Shown: positions 49,001-61,859 of the stretch, in pieces
Layout: each line of letters opens with the position of its first letter
How positions within the stretch are numbered: the stretch's first letter is position 1
Source: Eucalyptus grandis
Taxonomy: Eukaryota > Streptophyta > Magnoliopsida > Myrtales > Myrtaceae
Direction of reading: 5' to 3'
DNA length: 64,000 nucleotides
NCBI RefSeq assembly: GCF_016545825.1
Contig: NC_052619.1
Span: 9,377,501 to 9,441,500 of the forward strand
Notes under the pieces: model-generated
Told to the model about the DNA's origin: nothing
Databases searched by the model: none
What the model saw: the letters and a program-made list of their open reading frames with translations, nothing else
Program-made: the position numbers and the translations under genes

Positions 49001-52000
49001 AGACTTAAAATCAAGACTTTTGTCTTATCATACCTTGGATGCATCTCATCAATCACTGTTGGTTTTTGGCACATGTTAAATTCGGATAGAGTCCGTTTTC
49101 TTTTTGTTCATGACCTGTCTTCTCATTTGCTTCTTTCTGTAGCAGACACAAAGTTGATGAGCCCATCCTTTTGGTCAGGGCAGGCTTTTTTATTATTCTT
49201 TTAACGCGCTAACTGCCTTAGCAAATTCCAATCCATGAAATATACCACTTAACTTTTTAGATTAGATAAGACCTTAGCCTAAGTCTGGGTGAATGACCCA
49301 AAAATTTGCTTGTTAGCACTTGATGGTTTGGGAAATCCAACGCATGTCCCATGGCTGCTCCACTCTCCCATCTTTGATATGTTTCCTAGATAAACAAGCC
49401 TGCCTAATGGGCTAATAGGAATGGCAAATGTCCTGTTGGAGTCCACCCCACTTGTCCTGGGGCTGGGGATGGAATTTCTGCCTCAGAATCGGGACTTCCA
49501 TGGCCTTGCCCTGGATATGTTACTTTTTTCGTTTTCGGTTAAATACAAAGCAACGTTTGTTATTCAAACTAATACTGGTATAATTGCTAATTACTCTCTT
49601 TTAGAATGTCTGGTAAGTATTTTTGTATTCCTTTAAGAAATCTTAGTCAAAATCATTGTCATATTAAGTTAATTTTTAAATTTGATACAGAGAAATCTCT
49701 ATCAGAAAAATTTAGGATATTGACTAAAATCTAAGGTTCTTAAAGGAAAGGGCAAATGAGGCAAGGCACTCCAGATAGTTGGGCTAAGTGGACTGGGGAG
49801 GAGTGTAGGGGTGACAGGGAACACTGCCTCACAACCCACCCCATTGACATCTGGATCAGGACAGGCTTTTCTATTGTAAAGGTTAAAAAAGAAGAGAAAT
49901 GTATATCAATATCCAATTTGAATATTCTGGTTTTTGAGTTGGGCTTGATGGTCATGTATTTCTGGTATGTTGTACGGTGCTGTATTATTTAGAGGAGTAA
50001 CTTTTTTCCACACTTGAGTTTTGCTGTTTATATCTTGATGGGATTTTTATTCATTTAATTCTTTTGGATCATTTAAACACATGCAGACTGTTCAACAAAA
50101 TGCCTATGATCAAGACCCTTATGCCAAGGAATTTGGGATCAAGATCAGTGAAAAGCTGGCATCTGTCGAAGCTCGTATCCTTCCAGCCCCTTGGGTAATA
50201 TTTTTAAACCTTTTCTCCTACATTGCATCTGATGGGCAGGAAGTTCATAAATTTTCCTTGTAATGACACGTGTTTGCAGTTGAAATATCACGAAACTGGA
50301 AAAGAGAAGGATTGTTTGCCTCAAGTTGGTCAGTGGAATATGATGAACAAGGTATCTAAGCACCCCTATAATATTCATCTTTATTTATTATAAATTGAAT
50401 ATAGCAGGGACAATTGCATCGTAGTTTTATAACTACAATCAAAAAAAAAAAAAAATGTGATGGACTGCTTTTATTGTCATGAAAATAAAGAAAGTTTTTC
50501 ATGTCAATCAGTGAAAGTTTGTAGAGGTAAAATAAGAAGTCTTCACTACAGATTCATGTCAACTTGCAATTGCTTGTTTATTTTACCCCCTCACATTCTA
50601 TTGGTCTAGAAGTGGTTTTGTGTACCTTTCAGGCTTATACTGCTTCACCTTGATGTTCCTCTGTTCATAATGTGCAGAAAATGATAAATGGCATGACTGT
50701 GAATCGGTGGGCATGTATCAACTTCTCTAGGAGTGTGCAGGAAAGTGTTGCGAAGGGGTTCTGCAGTGAACTCGCTCAAATGTGTCAAGTTTCTGGAATG
50801 GTAGTACCCTTTTCGTTATCCTTGGTCATAAAAAACTTGCATCAGACTCATTTTTATTTGTTTTGATGTTCCTTTCCTTTTCTTTTACCCTATTCTGGTT
50901 CTTTCATTTTATTCCTTTGACTAAAGTTACAATACTTGTTTGCTTTTTGAAGGAATTTAATACTCAGCCGGTCATTCCCATCTATATTGCAAAGCCAGAG
51001 CAAGTAGAGAAAGCTTTGAAGCATGTATACCATGCATGCATAAATAAAACCAAAGGAAAAGAACTAGAGCTTTTATTGGCAATTTTGCCCGACAATAATG
51101 GCTCCCTATATGGTAGGCCATACAAGCAATTTGGTTCAATGTTGGGTCGGTGAAACTAGTTTTGAACTATAAAACTGACATTCTTCAATAAATATTTTGT
51201 AGGGGACCTCAAAAGAATATGCGAGACTGATCTTGGTATAATATCACAATGTTGTCTCACAAAGCATGTTTTCAAGATCACCAAGCAGTATTTGGCAAAT
51301 GTATCCTTGAAGATCAATGTTAAGGTGATTTGAATTCCTGATCATTTTATTTATTTTATGAAAAAATTTCCTGTAATTACTTTTTCCCCGACAATGGAAA
51401 GATCTGCACATATTACCTGCTAATTTCATTTGTTTGAATGGCAATTGATAGCCTCTAATTTCCAAATATTGTTCTTTAGCTATGTTCCACTGTTTGAAGT
51501 GGCCTGCTCTTAGATTGGTTGTCTTTGTAATCTCAATTGATTATATGCTACCGTCCTCTTCAGACTTCCATTTAAAATTTGTCCTTGTGCAGATGGGTGG
51601 CAGAAATACTGTTCTTTTGGATGCAATTAGCTGCAGAATTCCGTTAGTCAGTGACATACCAACTATAATATTCGGAGCAGATGTGACCCACCCAGAGAAT
51701 GGGGAAGACTCTAGCCCTTCAATAGCTGCTGTATGTATGCTGATCAATTTACGGCATCTCTAAAATCTTAAGAGCATAAATGTTACTAACCACAGCCTTT
51801 TCTTATAAATGATGTTCTTAATGTAGGTAGTAGCATCTCAGGACTGGCCAGAAGTTACAAAATACGCAGGACTGGTTTGTGCTCAAGCTCACAGACAGGA
51901 ACTTATTCAAGACTTGTACAAAACATGGAATGATCCAGTTCGTGGAACTGTTAGTGGGGGCATGATCAGGTACGAGGATATCCTGATTTAACATGGTTAG

Positions 52001-54206
52001 AACTGCTTTTCTTGCATAGCACTAAGGGGCACTTTAATCCTTATTTCATGCCTTGTCTTCACAGGGATCTTTTGGTGTCCTTTAGAAAAGCAACAGGGCA
52101 AAAGCCACTGAGGATAATATTTTACAGGTTCATATCATCCTTGGCCTTGTTAATCATATGCTCTCAATTAAAAAGGCTAAATTTGAATCATGGTTTTGTA
52201 CCCAACTAAACATGTCATAGATCCTCAGCTTAGGGAATTTGTATATAGAACTGGTAAGAAGAGGGATGATCCAAGTATGTGTTTTCCATACTCTAATTTC
52301 TGTTTCCGCTATTGTTGTAGATTGAGTGAAAATTTTTACTGAGTATCGTATTTCTTTTTACTAGCCTATGTTCTTCCAGTTATGCAATTGTTTTTTAAGT
52401 AAAGGTAGGTTCATCCGTTTTTTATGTAGCTGTTTGATGTTCTCATATCACTGTATGGAACACGCAGGGATGGCGTGAGTGAAGGGCAATTCTATCAAGT
52501 TCTCCTGTATGAATTGGATGCGATCAGAAAGGTGAGGATTTATGTATCTATACATATATCCTCTTTTGTCTTTATCTTCTTCATACAGAACTAAATCTTC
52601 AGTTGCCCTTGTGAAATTACTTGCAGGCTTGTGCTTCACTAGAACCAAACTATCAACCGCCGGTAACTTTCATTGTGGTGCAAAAACGACACCATACACG
52701 CTTGTTTGCTAACAATCATAGAGACAAAAGCAGCACCGATAAAAGTGGCAATATTATGCCCGGTAAATGAACATGTTCCATTTTCACATACCAGCACAAT
52801 TTCGCTTCTTTTTGGAAATGTGACGTGATCAAATTTGTTGTTTAGGTACCGTGGTCGATACAAAGATCTGCCATCCCACAGAATTTGATTTTTACCTTTG
52901 TAGTCATGCTGGGATTCAGGTAAATTTCTTTGCTTGATCCTCTCCTATTTATCAAGTGCTCGCTTTTCCAATTGCAAGTGGCTTTCACCATAATCTTATT
53001 TAAAAGGTAAAGGAACGGACATACTAGGAGGTTCAAAAATTTCCCCACGCAATATTAAAGGAACATTATTTTCTAAGGCTTTTTTAGTAGGAACCAGTGC
53101 TTGGTAGATATGATCGGTTTCTTATAAGTGAGAATATGCTAGGTGGACACTGATCACAGCATTTGAGAATAAGGTAACAGGAAGTTTCAATTTTATGGCC
53201 AAACTTGCTTACAATATAGTTGCATCTTTTTACAATATAGGCTGTGATATTTTGGTGTCCTGCCATTATTGGGTAAAATTAACCAGTTTTCTGGTGTAAA
53301 TAGGTTATAAAACTGAACCATCTACACAGTTGACCTTTCGATCCTCCTGTGACTGGCAATTGGATTTGCAGCCAGGATCATAATTTGATGAATAAACCAT
53401 CAGGAGAAGACTTGCATATTATTTGTTCTAGTAGTAAGAAATGAGAAGTTCAGGGAAGCAATTCTTATTTTAATCAATTCATCCTTACTTGACCGAAATG
53501 TACACTATCGGATTCGCGTATGTGAGATTTGTTCCTTGGGCCTCAAACTGTCGCTTGGAAGTAAGATTTGAAGAAATGTCAAAGACATTACTTTCTTTGG
53601 ACTTTGAGAGGAAATGATCAAATTGTTCGTACATAGTCCTTGCATTGCGGCTCCTAGTCCAAGTACATGGTCATAGAAGATGTATATTGTCTTGTCTTTG
53701 TGGAATTTCAAGGACATTGAATTTTGCATCTCCTTGCTCATTGATAGGGAACAAGTCGGCCAGCTCATTATCACGTTCTATGGGATGAGAATAATTTTAC
53801 AGCCGATGGAATCCAGTCGTTGACGAACAATCTCTGTTACACATATGCAAGATGCACGCGTTCAGTCTCAGTTGGTAAGTAAACCCTTATGCCTGAGCTC
53901 ACCTGTACTTAAGTTTGGCATAGCGCGACAGAGGTGACCATCTAGAAGTGCATGTGATCATTGCATTGCCAGTGTTTTCAACTGGACTTTTGGTCTATTG
54001 CAGTGCCTCCGGCTTATTACGCACATTTGGCTGCTTTCCGAGCCCGCTTCTACATGGAACCGGAGGCGCAAGAGAACGGATCGATGGGGAGCGGCGGCGG
54101 CAACGGAGATCACAAAACCAAAGGCGCGCGCATAACCGGAGAGTCGGGCGTGAGGCCATTGCCGGCTTTGAAGGAGAACGTGAAGAGAGTGATGTTCTAC
54201 TGCTAG
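46079..54206 (+). CDS. AGO10: ARGONAUTE10 (PINHEAD/ZWILLE), 21 coding exons, 980 aa
   Basis: Known role: AGO10 binds miR165/166 and keeps it from AGO1, maintaining HD-ZIP III activity in the shoot meristem and adaxial leaf. Exons: 46079-46522, 46929-47137, 47371-47520, 47598-47731, 47846-47955, 48277-48383, 48500-48638, 48734-48850, 50087-50194, 50280-50351, 50678-50800, 50953-51112, 51203-51324, 51593-51730, 51827-51969, 52065-52127, 52468-52531, 52627-52762, 52846-52919, 53748-53874, 54004-54206. All introns are GT-AG and phases join exactly (2943 bp). The protein has the AGO10-type start MPTRQMK, a basic tract ([16 protein letters not shown]), ArgoN from about residue 130, PAZ about 330-450, then MID and PIWI to the end (VKRVMFYC). 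The slicer tetrad is complete: D695 (FGADVTHP), E736 (HRQELIQDL), D781 (YRDGVSEG), H921 (YYAHLAAF). Intron 8 (1.24 kb) and intron 19 (0.83 kb) are the largest. AGO1 is excluded by the lack of its Gln-rich N-terminus. Confidence 0.97.
48851..50086 (+). other. AGO10 intron 8, probably with a transposon remnant
   Basis: The largest coding-region intron. Around 49165-49180 and 49858-49872 are similar CAGG(G/A)CAGGCTTTTTTATT-like words, and between them are CTGGGGCTGGGGATGG and GGGGAGGAGTGTAGGGGTGA stretches, unlike the rest of the gene. No clear terminal repeats or TSD were defined. Confidence 0.35.
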
Positions 54207-54545
54207 AATGGGGGGCCGAGGACGTGCGGCATCCACTAACTTTGATCTTAGAGTCTCAAATCTTTAGTGGTAGATGTGTACATGCTGTGTTTATAAAGAT
54301 GTAGACGGTTGCCCCTAGAATAGAGTAGGGAAAGATGGTGGTTGTTCTAGGCTCTTTTGAAGCTGAGGATGAGAGTTTAGATTGCAAATAGGCAAAAATA
54401 GTCAGAATCAGATAGGAGGTGAAGATGATAGAGAGGGTAGTTCTCATCCTTTGATGTAACCATCGGTTCTAGGAGGAAGGGGGGGAATTTGGTGGATCAC
54501 ACTAGGCTTCTTTGTAAAGGATTTTTTTCTTTTTTTTTTAATCCC
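54207..54545 (+). other. 3' UTR of AGO10 (approximate)
   Basis: It follows the TAG stop. No further frame is seen. A TTGTAAAGGATTTTTTTC stretch near 54513-54535 is a plausible polyadenylation region. The exact end is unknown. Confidence 0.5.
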
Positions 54546-57231
54546 AGTGAAGTCAAATCAAATCTTAAAGTCAGCAAATCTTGTCTCATATTGTCTGTGC
54601 TCATGTTATCATGAGGCGTACTTTATGTCTTTTGGTCTCATTTTGTACGGATATCAGCGATGTCTCATAATTTGTCCGAGCTAAATATTTTGAAAATCTT
54701 AAAATTTATCATTAAAGTATAATTAAGCTTTAAAAAATTTTAGAAATGTAATTAAATTTTAAAATTTATCATGAAAGTGCGACTAAATTATTATAATCAA
54801 GTCATAATATATCTATGGGCTTAGTCCATAAATGAGCATCCATAGGGTTAGTCCGTAAATCACAATTTAAGGAAACTCGAAGTTAATGGTCGGCAGCAGA
54901 TGCACCAACGTGCTCCTTTCTTTGTACCACTACTTGCAATTTCTTGTATTTGTTGTCCACGAAAAGGGCTTGAAATGAGGTTGCAGAGCTATCTGCACCT
55001 AGTGTCAAAGTGAATAGTTATGGCAAAGCCAAAGGTTGCTCTACAACAAGATCGTAATGTGCGAGCTCCCGCTAATTCCCCACCTCATTGTAATCGAACA
55101 AGATTCCAGTAAGCAAAGTTGTCATTCAAGACAAGTTCCACATCAATCGAATGGTGAATTTTGAATCGAGATGATAAGACATGATCTCATTGTAATTGAA
55201 AAGCGATCAAATCAGTGTAAGGAGAAAGGAAACGAGTGAAATTCACAAATTGTTTTATAAAGTAAGAGCATTTGAAAGTGATATGTGAGTGAAAATTGAG
55301 AGAATGAAAAATGAGAGGAATGAGACCAATTTTTATAGAAATCAAAGTTTTCGCTGGCCCCATCTACAATTGATCGCTGAACAAATGACCCAACTAAGGC
55401 TTATTTATTTATTTTAAGGCTATGACCCAAAGTTGGGCCGTCTTCAGCCAGCCATTGGGCGGGATTGGGTCACCGACAATCATCTATCCAGTTTTAGGGC
55501 CGAGGCCGAAAATTCTTGAAGATGGGCCCAAACCATTGCACTCGGCCCATTGAAAAGAGAGATGTGTTAGTGCTTGGGCCAGGAAATTGGGCCTATGGGC
55601 CTACCACGGCCCAAATCCAAGACGGGGTCGTTCCAATCCTAGTCTCATTAAGTGATGCCCAGGCCTAGGCCAAGGTCAATAGGTGCCTTCTAATCCATTT
55701 TCGTGCCTTCTATTTTATTTTATTTTTATACGTTTTGGGTTTTCTTTTTTCTTGTATTGCTTTTAATCTCGATATTTGCAAACACAGATAGACACATGCA
55801 ACTTGAAACGATTTTTTTTTATCACAAAGTCAAAGTTGGGATGAGGTCGGATGGGCGCCCAAAGCGCTCTATCCCAGTTCAAATTCGATCTAGGCAAATC
55901 GAGTCAAGGTGCAAGCGGTTTCCATCAATTTGACGTCACAACTTTTAAGCAATTTCCATTATTAAAGAATTTTACTCAGAATTTTTTCTTTTTCATAGAC
56001 GCGATTTTCTTTTTCAGAGAAAAAGGATTTTTGAAATATGGGAAAGATGGTGGCGCCGCCTCCATGTCAGACGGCTGCCGTGCGTCACAAGATCCCAAGC
56101 AAAATCCGGTTCATCATCCACTTAAAGGACTAGACTTTCTTTCGTTCTTTTTTCCTGTTATTATTTCATTCTTTTGTCGATAAGTTGCTTTTTATTTTAT
56201 GAAAATTAGGAAGATAATTAAGTTGCTTTTTAAATAGTGCGATGCAATGCGGTGTGCATTATCTAGTGTCCAGAGCTAGATGTCCCCTGTAGGCAAGAGG
56301 AGGGGGGCGGTAACTTTGAATAGAACTGTGCAGTCTAGCTGTACCTAGATATCAGAATAAATTCACCAAAAGTCTGTCTTTAATTACTCCATCCGCTTTC
56401 AATGATGGCTTCGATTCAATGCCCGAGGACTAGCAATCGTATTTAGTCGATTATTTGTGTCATTTTCATAATGTTATCTAAATATTTCAAAATTACCACG
56501 AAATCTTACTCATTGAAAATGGATAAGAACACTATCAATTTGCAATAGTTTTGAATTGGTCTTATCATGACTGATGACGTGTTTAGATTTTTCAAGATAT
56601 ACTCATATCATGGCGAATTATTGCCCTATCGAAGATTGCCAGGTAAGCACTTGACTCTAGAATTGCAAACTAATGCAGAAGTGCTCCGTATCATACACTG
56701 TTCCCATAAGATGTGAATGGATGTTTAGAAGCTGATCTTAGGGTTGAAACCTGGCCATGTATGAGAAGGGAAAAAAGAGATGCATAACCCAATATCGAAC
56801 CCTAATAAACCTCGAAGGCCAACAACTGCAATTCTTATCTATCTTTGAGCATACCATGTGAATATTCCTTAAGGTCATCATTATTTCTCTCAAAATGCCA
56901 CATATTACATATTATATACTTTCTAAGATGAATTGCTCCGTTATGTTTCTCGAGTTGCGGAATTCACGGTGTTATCTTCATTATTAGAGATAGCCTAAAA
57001 ACAATTATAGGTAGACTTTATTGATAGACAGAGCTTTTCTGCAACGAAAAGTGACATTCTCGAATTACTATGTACTAGATTAGGATTTTGGGAGGTGAAA
57101 TATGTTCTCTCTTTTCCTCCTTTTTGTTTCTGTTTTACTGTAAATTTACTGCATTTGTATGTTTATGGTATTTATTTATCATAAATTTTTTATACTCTTG
57201 ATTCTACTTTCTCTTTTCAAATGATAAAAAT
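54546..57231. other. Intergenic DNA, no supported gene
   Basis: 54690-54860 has repeated AAATTTATCATTAAAGTATAATTAA-like words in tandem. 55380-55650 is rich in TTGGGCC/GGCCCAA words, common in plant repeats and promoters. No reading frame with a domain was found. Confidence 0.45.
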
Positions 57232-57245
57232 AAATCTAGCTAGTT

Positions 57246-57995
57246 ATTTTTTTTTTATCAAAAAGATATTTCCATTCATTATCAAATTGATACATGAAAG
57301 GGAATATCAAAAGTCATAGTAACAAAACAAATCCATAAATCTCCAAAATAAACAAAAAGCCAGAAACCAAGGCGTTTCATCATAACATGTTTGGTAGAGA
57401 TCATTACAAATCCGTCCTTCAATAACAAATCTATAACTCAATCCAAGTGAAATGATCGACAACCAATCATCAAATCACACAGCACTATGAGCGATAAGCA
57501 CACGTCGAGATCTCTATCTGTAATTACGATTTTGCCTTTCGATGATGTGCGCCTAGATTCGGCATCCCCAATACCATCACCATACGCAAACAATATAAAC
57601 ATGTTGAAAAAAATCTTAAATCCGATACCTGTAAGAGCAAGCTTTGTAGCTAATGCAAAGTGCCAAAACTTTCGGTGAAAAAACATTGAATGAGCACATA
57701 ACTGATGTGAACACCATTGAAACTGGAGGCAGAATACTTATTCATTAGAACTCCAAAATCTATAATTATATCGGAGAGAAAAATTCCCAAATATAAGATT
57801 AGGAGAGCAAAGCTCCCAGATCTAAAACTAGATCGGGAGAATTAGGAAAGAAACAAAAGAAAATAAAAGGAAAAGGAACTGGGAGGGGAGGGGAGGGGAG
57901 GAGGAGGGAGAGATCTAGGTCAAATTCCTTTCCTCCCTCCAAAAGTAGAAGAGACCAAAAAAGGTTGAGAGAGAGAGATGGTTTTCCTTTAGGGG
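57246..57995 (-). mobile_element. Probable 5'-truncated LINE-like retrocopy, about 750 bp
   Basis: A T run at 57246-57257 on the plus strand is a poly(A) tail on the minus strand, preceded there by TATCTTTTTGATA, as in many plant LINE 3' ends. Flanking direct repeats AAATCTAGCTAGTT (57232-57245) and AAATCTAGCT (57996-58005) look like a target-site duplication. No reverse transcriptase remains, so a retroposed transcript is also possible. A GGGGA array lies inside near 57880-57905. Confidence 0.5.
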
Positions 57996-58005
57996 AAATC
58001 TAGCT

Positions 58006-59483
58006 AACTAGTTCAAAACATCAACTTTATTTAAAAAATATTTGCCCAATCAAGAGAGGGACGTGTTATCTCTTTTGGTAAATGCATGGAAAGAGATTAA
58101 TGTTTCGAATCACAAATTAGTTTAGGAAAGAAATTTTAATGATCGAAAGATGGGAGATAATTTGAGAACTCGTGTGTTTCATAAAATGCCACAAACTCAA
58201 ATAGTTCATACTCATATAAAAGGAAATGCATAGCTTTGTAACATTTAGGCTACGGTCCCTGTATTTTCTACCAAGAGAGAGATTTGCAATAATTAAATCT
58301 GAAAAAAAGGAAAGATATTAATGGGATTAATCGACAAGTATCTCCACTGTACAATTTTATCCATTTTGCTATGTCATACTAACATAACATAACTTAACAA
58401 AAGTTAAGGGTACTTAATGGAATTTTTTTTACCAAAGGTTGAGGTGGAAATCCTCCTTGAGTTTGCTTTCTGTATCTAGTAGAAATACATCATATGCCAA
58501 ATGTCGCACGCTCAATTCTCAACTATTTCATTCCATATACTTGAATTGACTAGGATATATCTGGATTCTGTTATGTTATACCTAGATATCTAAAAAAATT
58601 TCATTGCATAGGTTCGTAAAGCGTGCTCCTTCTTTATACTCTTTCTCTCTCTCTCTCCGGGCCTCCCGGTTCAATGCACATCAATACCACTCTTCCTACT
58701 ATAACAACACATATTATAATTTTCAAACATATTTCCTACATTGTGGTAAGATCTATCAGTCCGTCACATCGTCTGTAAATGAATCCATGTAATGTCTTTT
58801 CCGACTAATGATAAAAGAAAATAATGCAGATGAGCGGTTGTCCACCCCGTCAAAACCAGCACCCGTGCGCGAGTATGCATGATCCATCTCTTTCACCTCC
58901 CACTTCTTTCATCTTCTTTCAGCAACTTCAACGCAGTGCCACTACGGTACCTGTTGGTTGTTTCCCTGTCCATATGTACGTGACAAAAGCATGCTCTGCT
59001 TTGGAAAAAGGCAAAACAAAAGACAAGGCATTGACATTTGAAACCTCACAGTCATATATGATGACTAAATATAAAGCGTCACAAAAGGTCTAGGGACAAG
59101 AATCGATAAAGGCTCATCCTCATAATGAATTGTTCAACTTCTATAATTCCCAGAATAGCACATGGATCTTCGTGAACTTTTAAATTACCACAATACCTCC
59201 ACGCGAGCGCGGGCGCGCACGAAGATACCAGCTGATAAAAGGAATGAAAATAGAGAAGCAACGAGCTTTTGCGAAATATGAGCCCCACCCTCACCATACC
59301 AATTCCATGCGATACTAATGGCTTTCTTTTGATTCGTAGAATGAAAATAGAACAACATTTCCTTGGGAATAAGAATCAACCTATAATTAAGCTATCAATC
59401 TCATAAGTCCCCTAATCAAAAAGTAGAATAGTTTGCTGGTAGTAGACATCTATTCTTTTCAGCGAAACAGGCAGAAACCTGTC

Positions 59484-59534
<51 letters not shown>

Positions 59535-61150
59535 GATATGTCACCATCTGTGAACCTTGAAGAACACAGGTGGGTGGCTTTCAAACCACCTAGTCCCCAT
59601 GTGCGATCAGAGTGAATGTAAGAATAATAGTGAAGTGAGATCTCCTATTATTCATGGAACACAGTGTGTATTATCAGACAATGGTGAACGTTCTGTGAAT
59701 TCCATGCGATCTCCATATTTATTACCACCGTCTCATTTAATCAACGGCATATTGTAATAGCCTCAAAAGTAAGCTTAATTGGGTGAGAACATTGCAGGAA
59801 AGAATCAATTCCAGTAACAATAAAAGGCAACTTTCTTATAATCATCCTCAGGGACAAGAGGACCACCGAGAGTGAAATTAGTTGGGCTTTCTACAAGGCT
59901 CAGACAGTACCTTTCATGAAAAGATGAATTAGTGGTATCAAAGCAAACACATCTGACAAGTGTCGCCGGAGAGAGCTGAACATAACCGCCTGGCTCAGCA
60001 TCTAAGTTGCTGCTAATTTTCAAATATTCTCAGTACACACAGCTTCAAAACAGGCGAGGACAAAATGTCTACTTTCTGCAGGTGACTAGCTGACGCAAAT
60101 CAAACTTGAGAAAACGAAGCATATAAAAACAATTATAGTTACACATAATCTGCAAATTCGGTTATTTCACTTAGTTAATCAACCTAATGCATTATAGGTT
60201 TTGTTCAATTTAATGCATCAAGGTTTGTTCTTCAAGTATATGCTAGCTTGGAAGTGTTAATCCTATGGTCAGATCTACTCAAATCTGTCAAACAAAGTTG
60301 GTGGACTAGCTTCAAATATAATGTTCGAGCATTTTTCGTTTGCAGACGTTCAAGCACGAATGTCACTTAGTTAAGGTCAATCCTGTACCTGAGTGTTGAC
60401 TGGTCTTCCTCTAAGCTGATATCTCCATTTCCTTTTAATATTTAAGTAGTCTTTATCATCTTCTTTGCCTTGGCACTTTACCTACTCAATATAAAAGAGT
60501 TTCGGTTTAACTATCACTCCTGCACCAAAGAAGACATCAGTGTGTGTGTGGGTGGGTGGGGGGGGTTGGGTGGAGAAGGGGTGGTCTTAGAATACCAAAC
60601 ACAAGAGTGTTAAAAATATGGTCTATAGGAGTCGCAAGACATTTTGAAAAACATCCAATTACATGAGCAGATAATGAGATTGGTACGGCATGTACACACC
60701 AGAGATAGAGGAGGAGATCGATGTATTACCTAATTAATTATCGGGATTACTATTACAGGAGAAAATAGATAGCGCTCAATCACCAAAGCACAAGTACAGA
60801 TCTCGAAATTAATCGCACAGTACAGGCCCTTCACCGAGCCTTGAGACCAAAAGTTAGAATTTCAATGGACCCTCCAATCCCGAACAGATGACAACCGTTC
60901 TTGCCTCAAAACCCTACACCAGAAAGCCCCCAGAAGAAAAAGGAAGGCATGATTCAACCCCCAAAAAAAAAAAAAAAAATCTAAAATAAAAGACTCTACA
61001 GACAAGGGGACAAATTCATACTGGACACACCTGATTATTTCCTCAGACAGGAAATTGCAGTACAGAACTACAGTAACCCAAATTAGTTCAGATGATCGCC
61101 AGATATCTTATTCGGAAACTTCTTGTACCTTTCGAAGAAGGACGCCAGCA
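58006..61150. other. Intergenic DNA, possibly including the 3' part of the MIR167 transcript
   Basis: No protein-coding gene recognised. It contains the (GT)n(GA)n microsatellite at 59483-59534. The minus-strand MIR167 transcript would run leftward into this region; no terminator or exon boundary can be fixed from sequence. Confidence 0.4.
59483..59534. repeat. Compound (GT)n(GA)n microsatellite
   Basis: A GT run of about 26 bp passes directly into a GA run of about 26 bp. Confidence 0.9.
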
Positions 61151-61192
61151 TGACCGGAGACAAAAATCTGGAATTAGGGTTTTCTCGAGCTC

Positions 61193-61283
61193 CCAGCAAC
61201 AGGTGAAGCTGCCACATGATCTGATCTTTCCTTTAAGAGACCAGAAAAGTTGAGATCACGCTGGCAGCTTCATCTGATAGTGG
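61193..61283 (-). ncRNA. MIR167: MIR167 precursor hairpin
   Basis: The minus strand folds into a 91-nt hairpin. The 5' arm (61272-61252) begins TGAAGCTGCCAGCG, the miR167 sequence with A to G at position 14. The 3' arm (61222-61202) begins AGATCATGTGGCAG, the usual miR167* form. Eleven pairs run without break from the first U. Then one G is bulged, and eight pairs follow, the changed base making a G-U wobble. A lower stem of about 11 positions has three mismatches, and the loop is short. On the plus strand the wobble would be an A-C mismatch, so the minus strand is favoured. miR167 guides cleavage of ARF6/ARF8 mRNAs in auxin signalling. Small-RNA data are needed to prove processing. Confidence 0.85.
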
Positions 61284-61297
61284 TGCGCGATGAGGAC

Positions 61298-61345
61298 GCG
61301 ACATGGCGCTCGGTCGGATGCGCGACATGGCGCTCGGTCGGATGC
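61298..61345. repeat. Perfect 24-bp tandem duplication
   Basis: The unit GCGACATGGCGCTCGGTCGG plus ATGC occurs twice without a mismatch. In the MIR167 transcript it would lie just 5' of the hairpin. Confidence 0.9.
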
Positions 61346-61415
61346 GCCGGCCTGCGACGATGACGGTTCTTCTTCTTCGTTATTAGAGGTCACAAAGAGA
61401 AGTGAGAAGATAAAG

Positions 61416-61427
61416 GGCTATAAATAT
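61416..61427 (-). promoter_or_regulatory. Possible TATA element of MIR167
   Basis: The minus strand reads CTATATTTATAG, followed by a pyrimidine-rich stretch suitable for a start site near 61390-61380, about 110 bp before the hairpin. The match to the TATA consensus is imperfect, and the palindromic sequence also fits the plus strand. Confidence 0.3.
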
Positions 61428-61773
61428 AGAGGAAAAATGAGGAGATTCCATTTTCTTTTTCTTTTTTTTTTGGAAAGTGAGGTTTTGATGAAGCGTTATC
61501 ATGAATTTGAATTCTTTTTTTTTTTCCCCTTTTTATGAATAGAATAGTGGGGGAGAGCGAAAAGCTCAGGGTATAAATTAAATAAGAACAGAGAAATAGG
61601 AAAAAAGAAACAATGAAGGGGTGGTCCCAAAAAATTGGTGCAAATTGAATATTGTCACGCCAAAAGCAATATCACCATGCATGTTCGCAGAAAGGTCAGC
61701 CTAGAGGGCGAGTTAGCGGAGACTGCGAGTTTTTCTATATCTACTGTCGCTGTTAACTGTAAGTGAATTAATT

Positions 61774-61775
<2 letters not shown>

Positions 61776-61855
<80 letters not shown>
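61776..61855. repeat. Compound (CT)n(CA)n microsatellite, about 80 bp
   Basis: A CT run of about 39 bp is followed by a CA run of about 40 bp. It lies about 500 bp upstream of the MIR167 hairpin in the sense of that gene. Confidence 0.95.

Positions 61856-61859
<4 letters not shown>

Noticed and set aside
61193..61283. miR167 encoded on the plus strand (TGAAGCTGCCACATGATCTG on the 5' arm)
   Set aside because: On the plus strand the stem has an A-C mismatch where the minus strand has G-U, and arm order and flanks fit known MIR167 precursors only on the minus strand.
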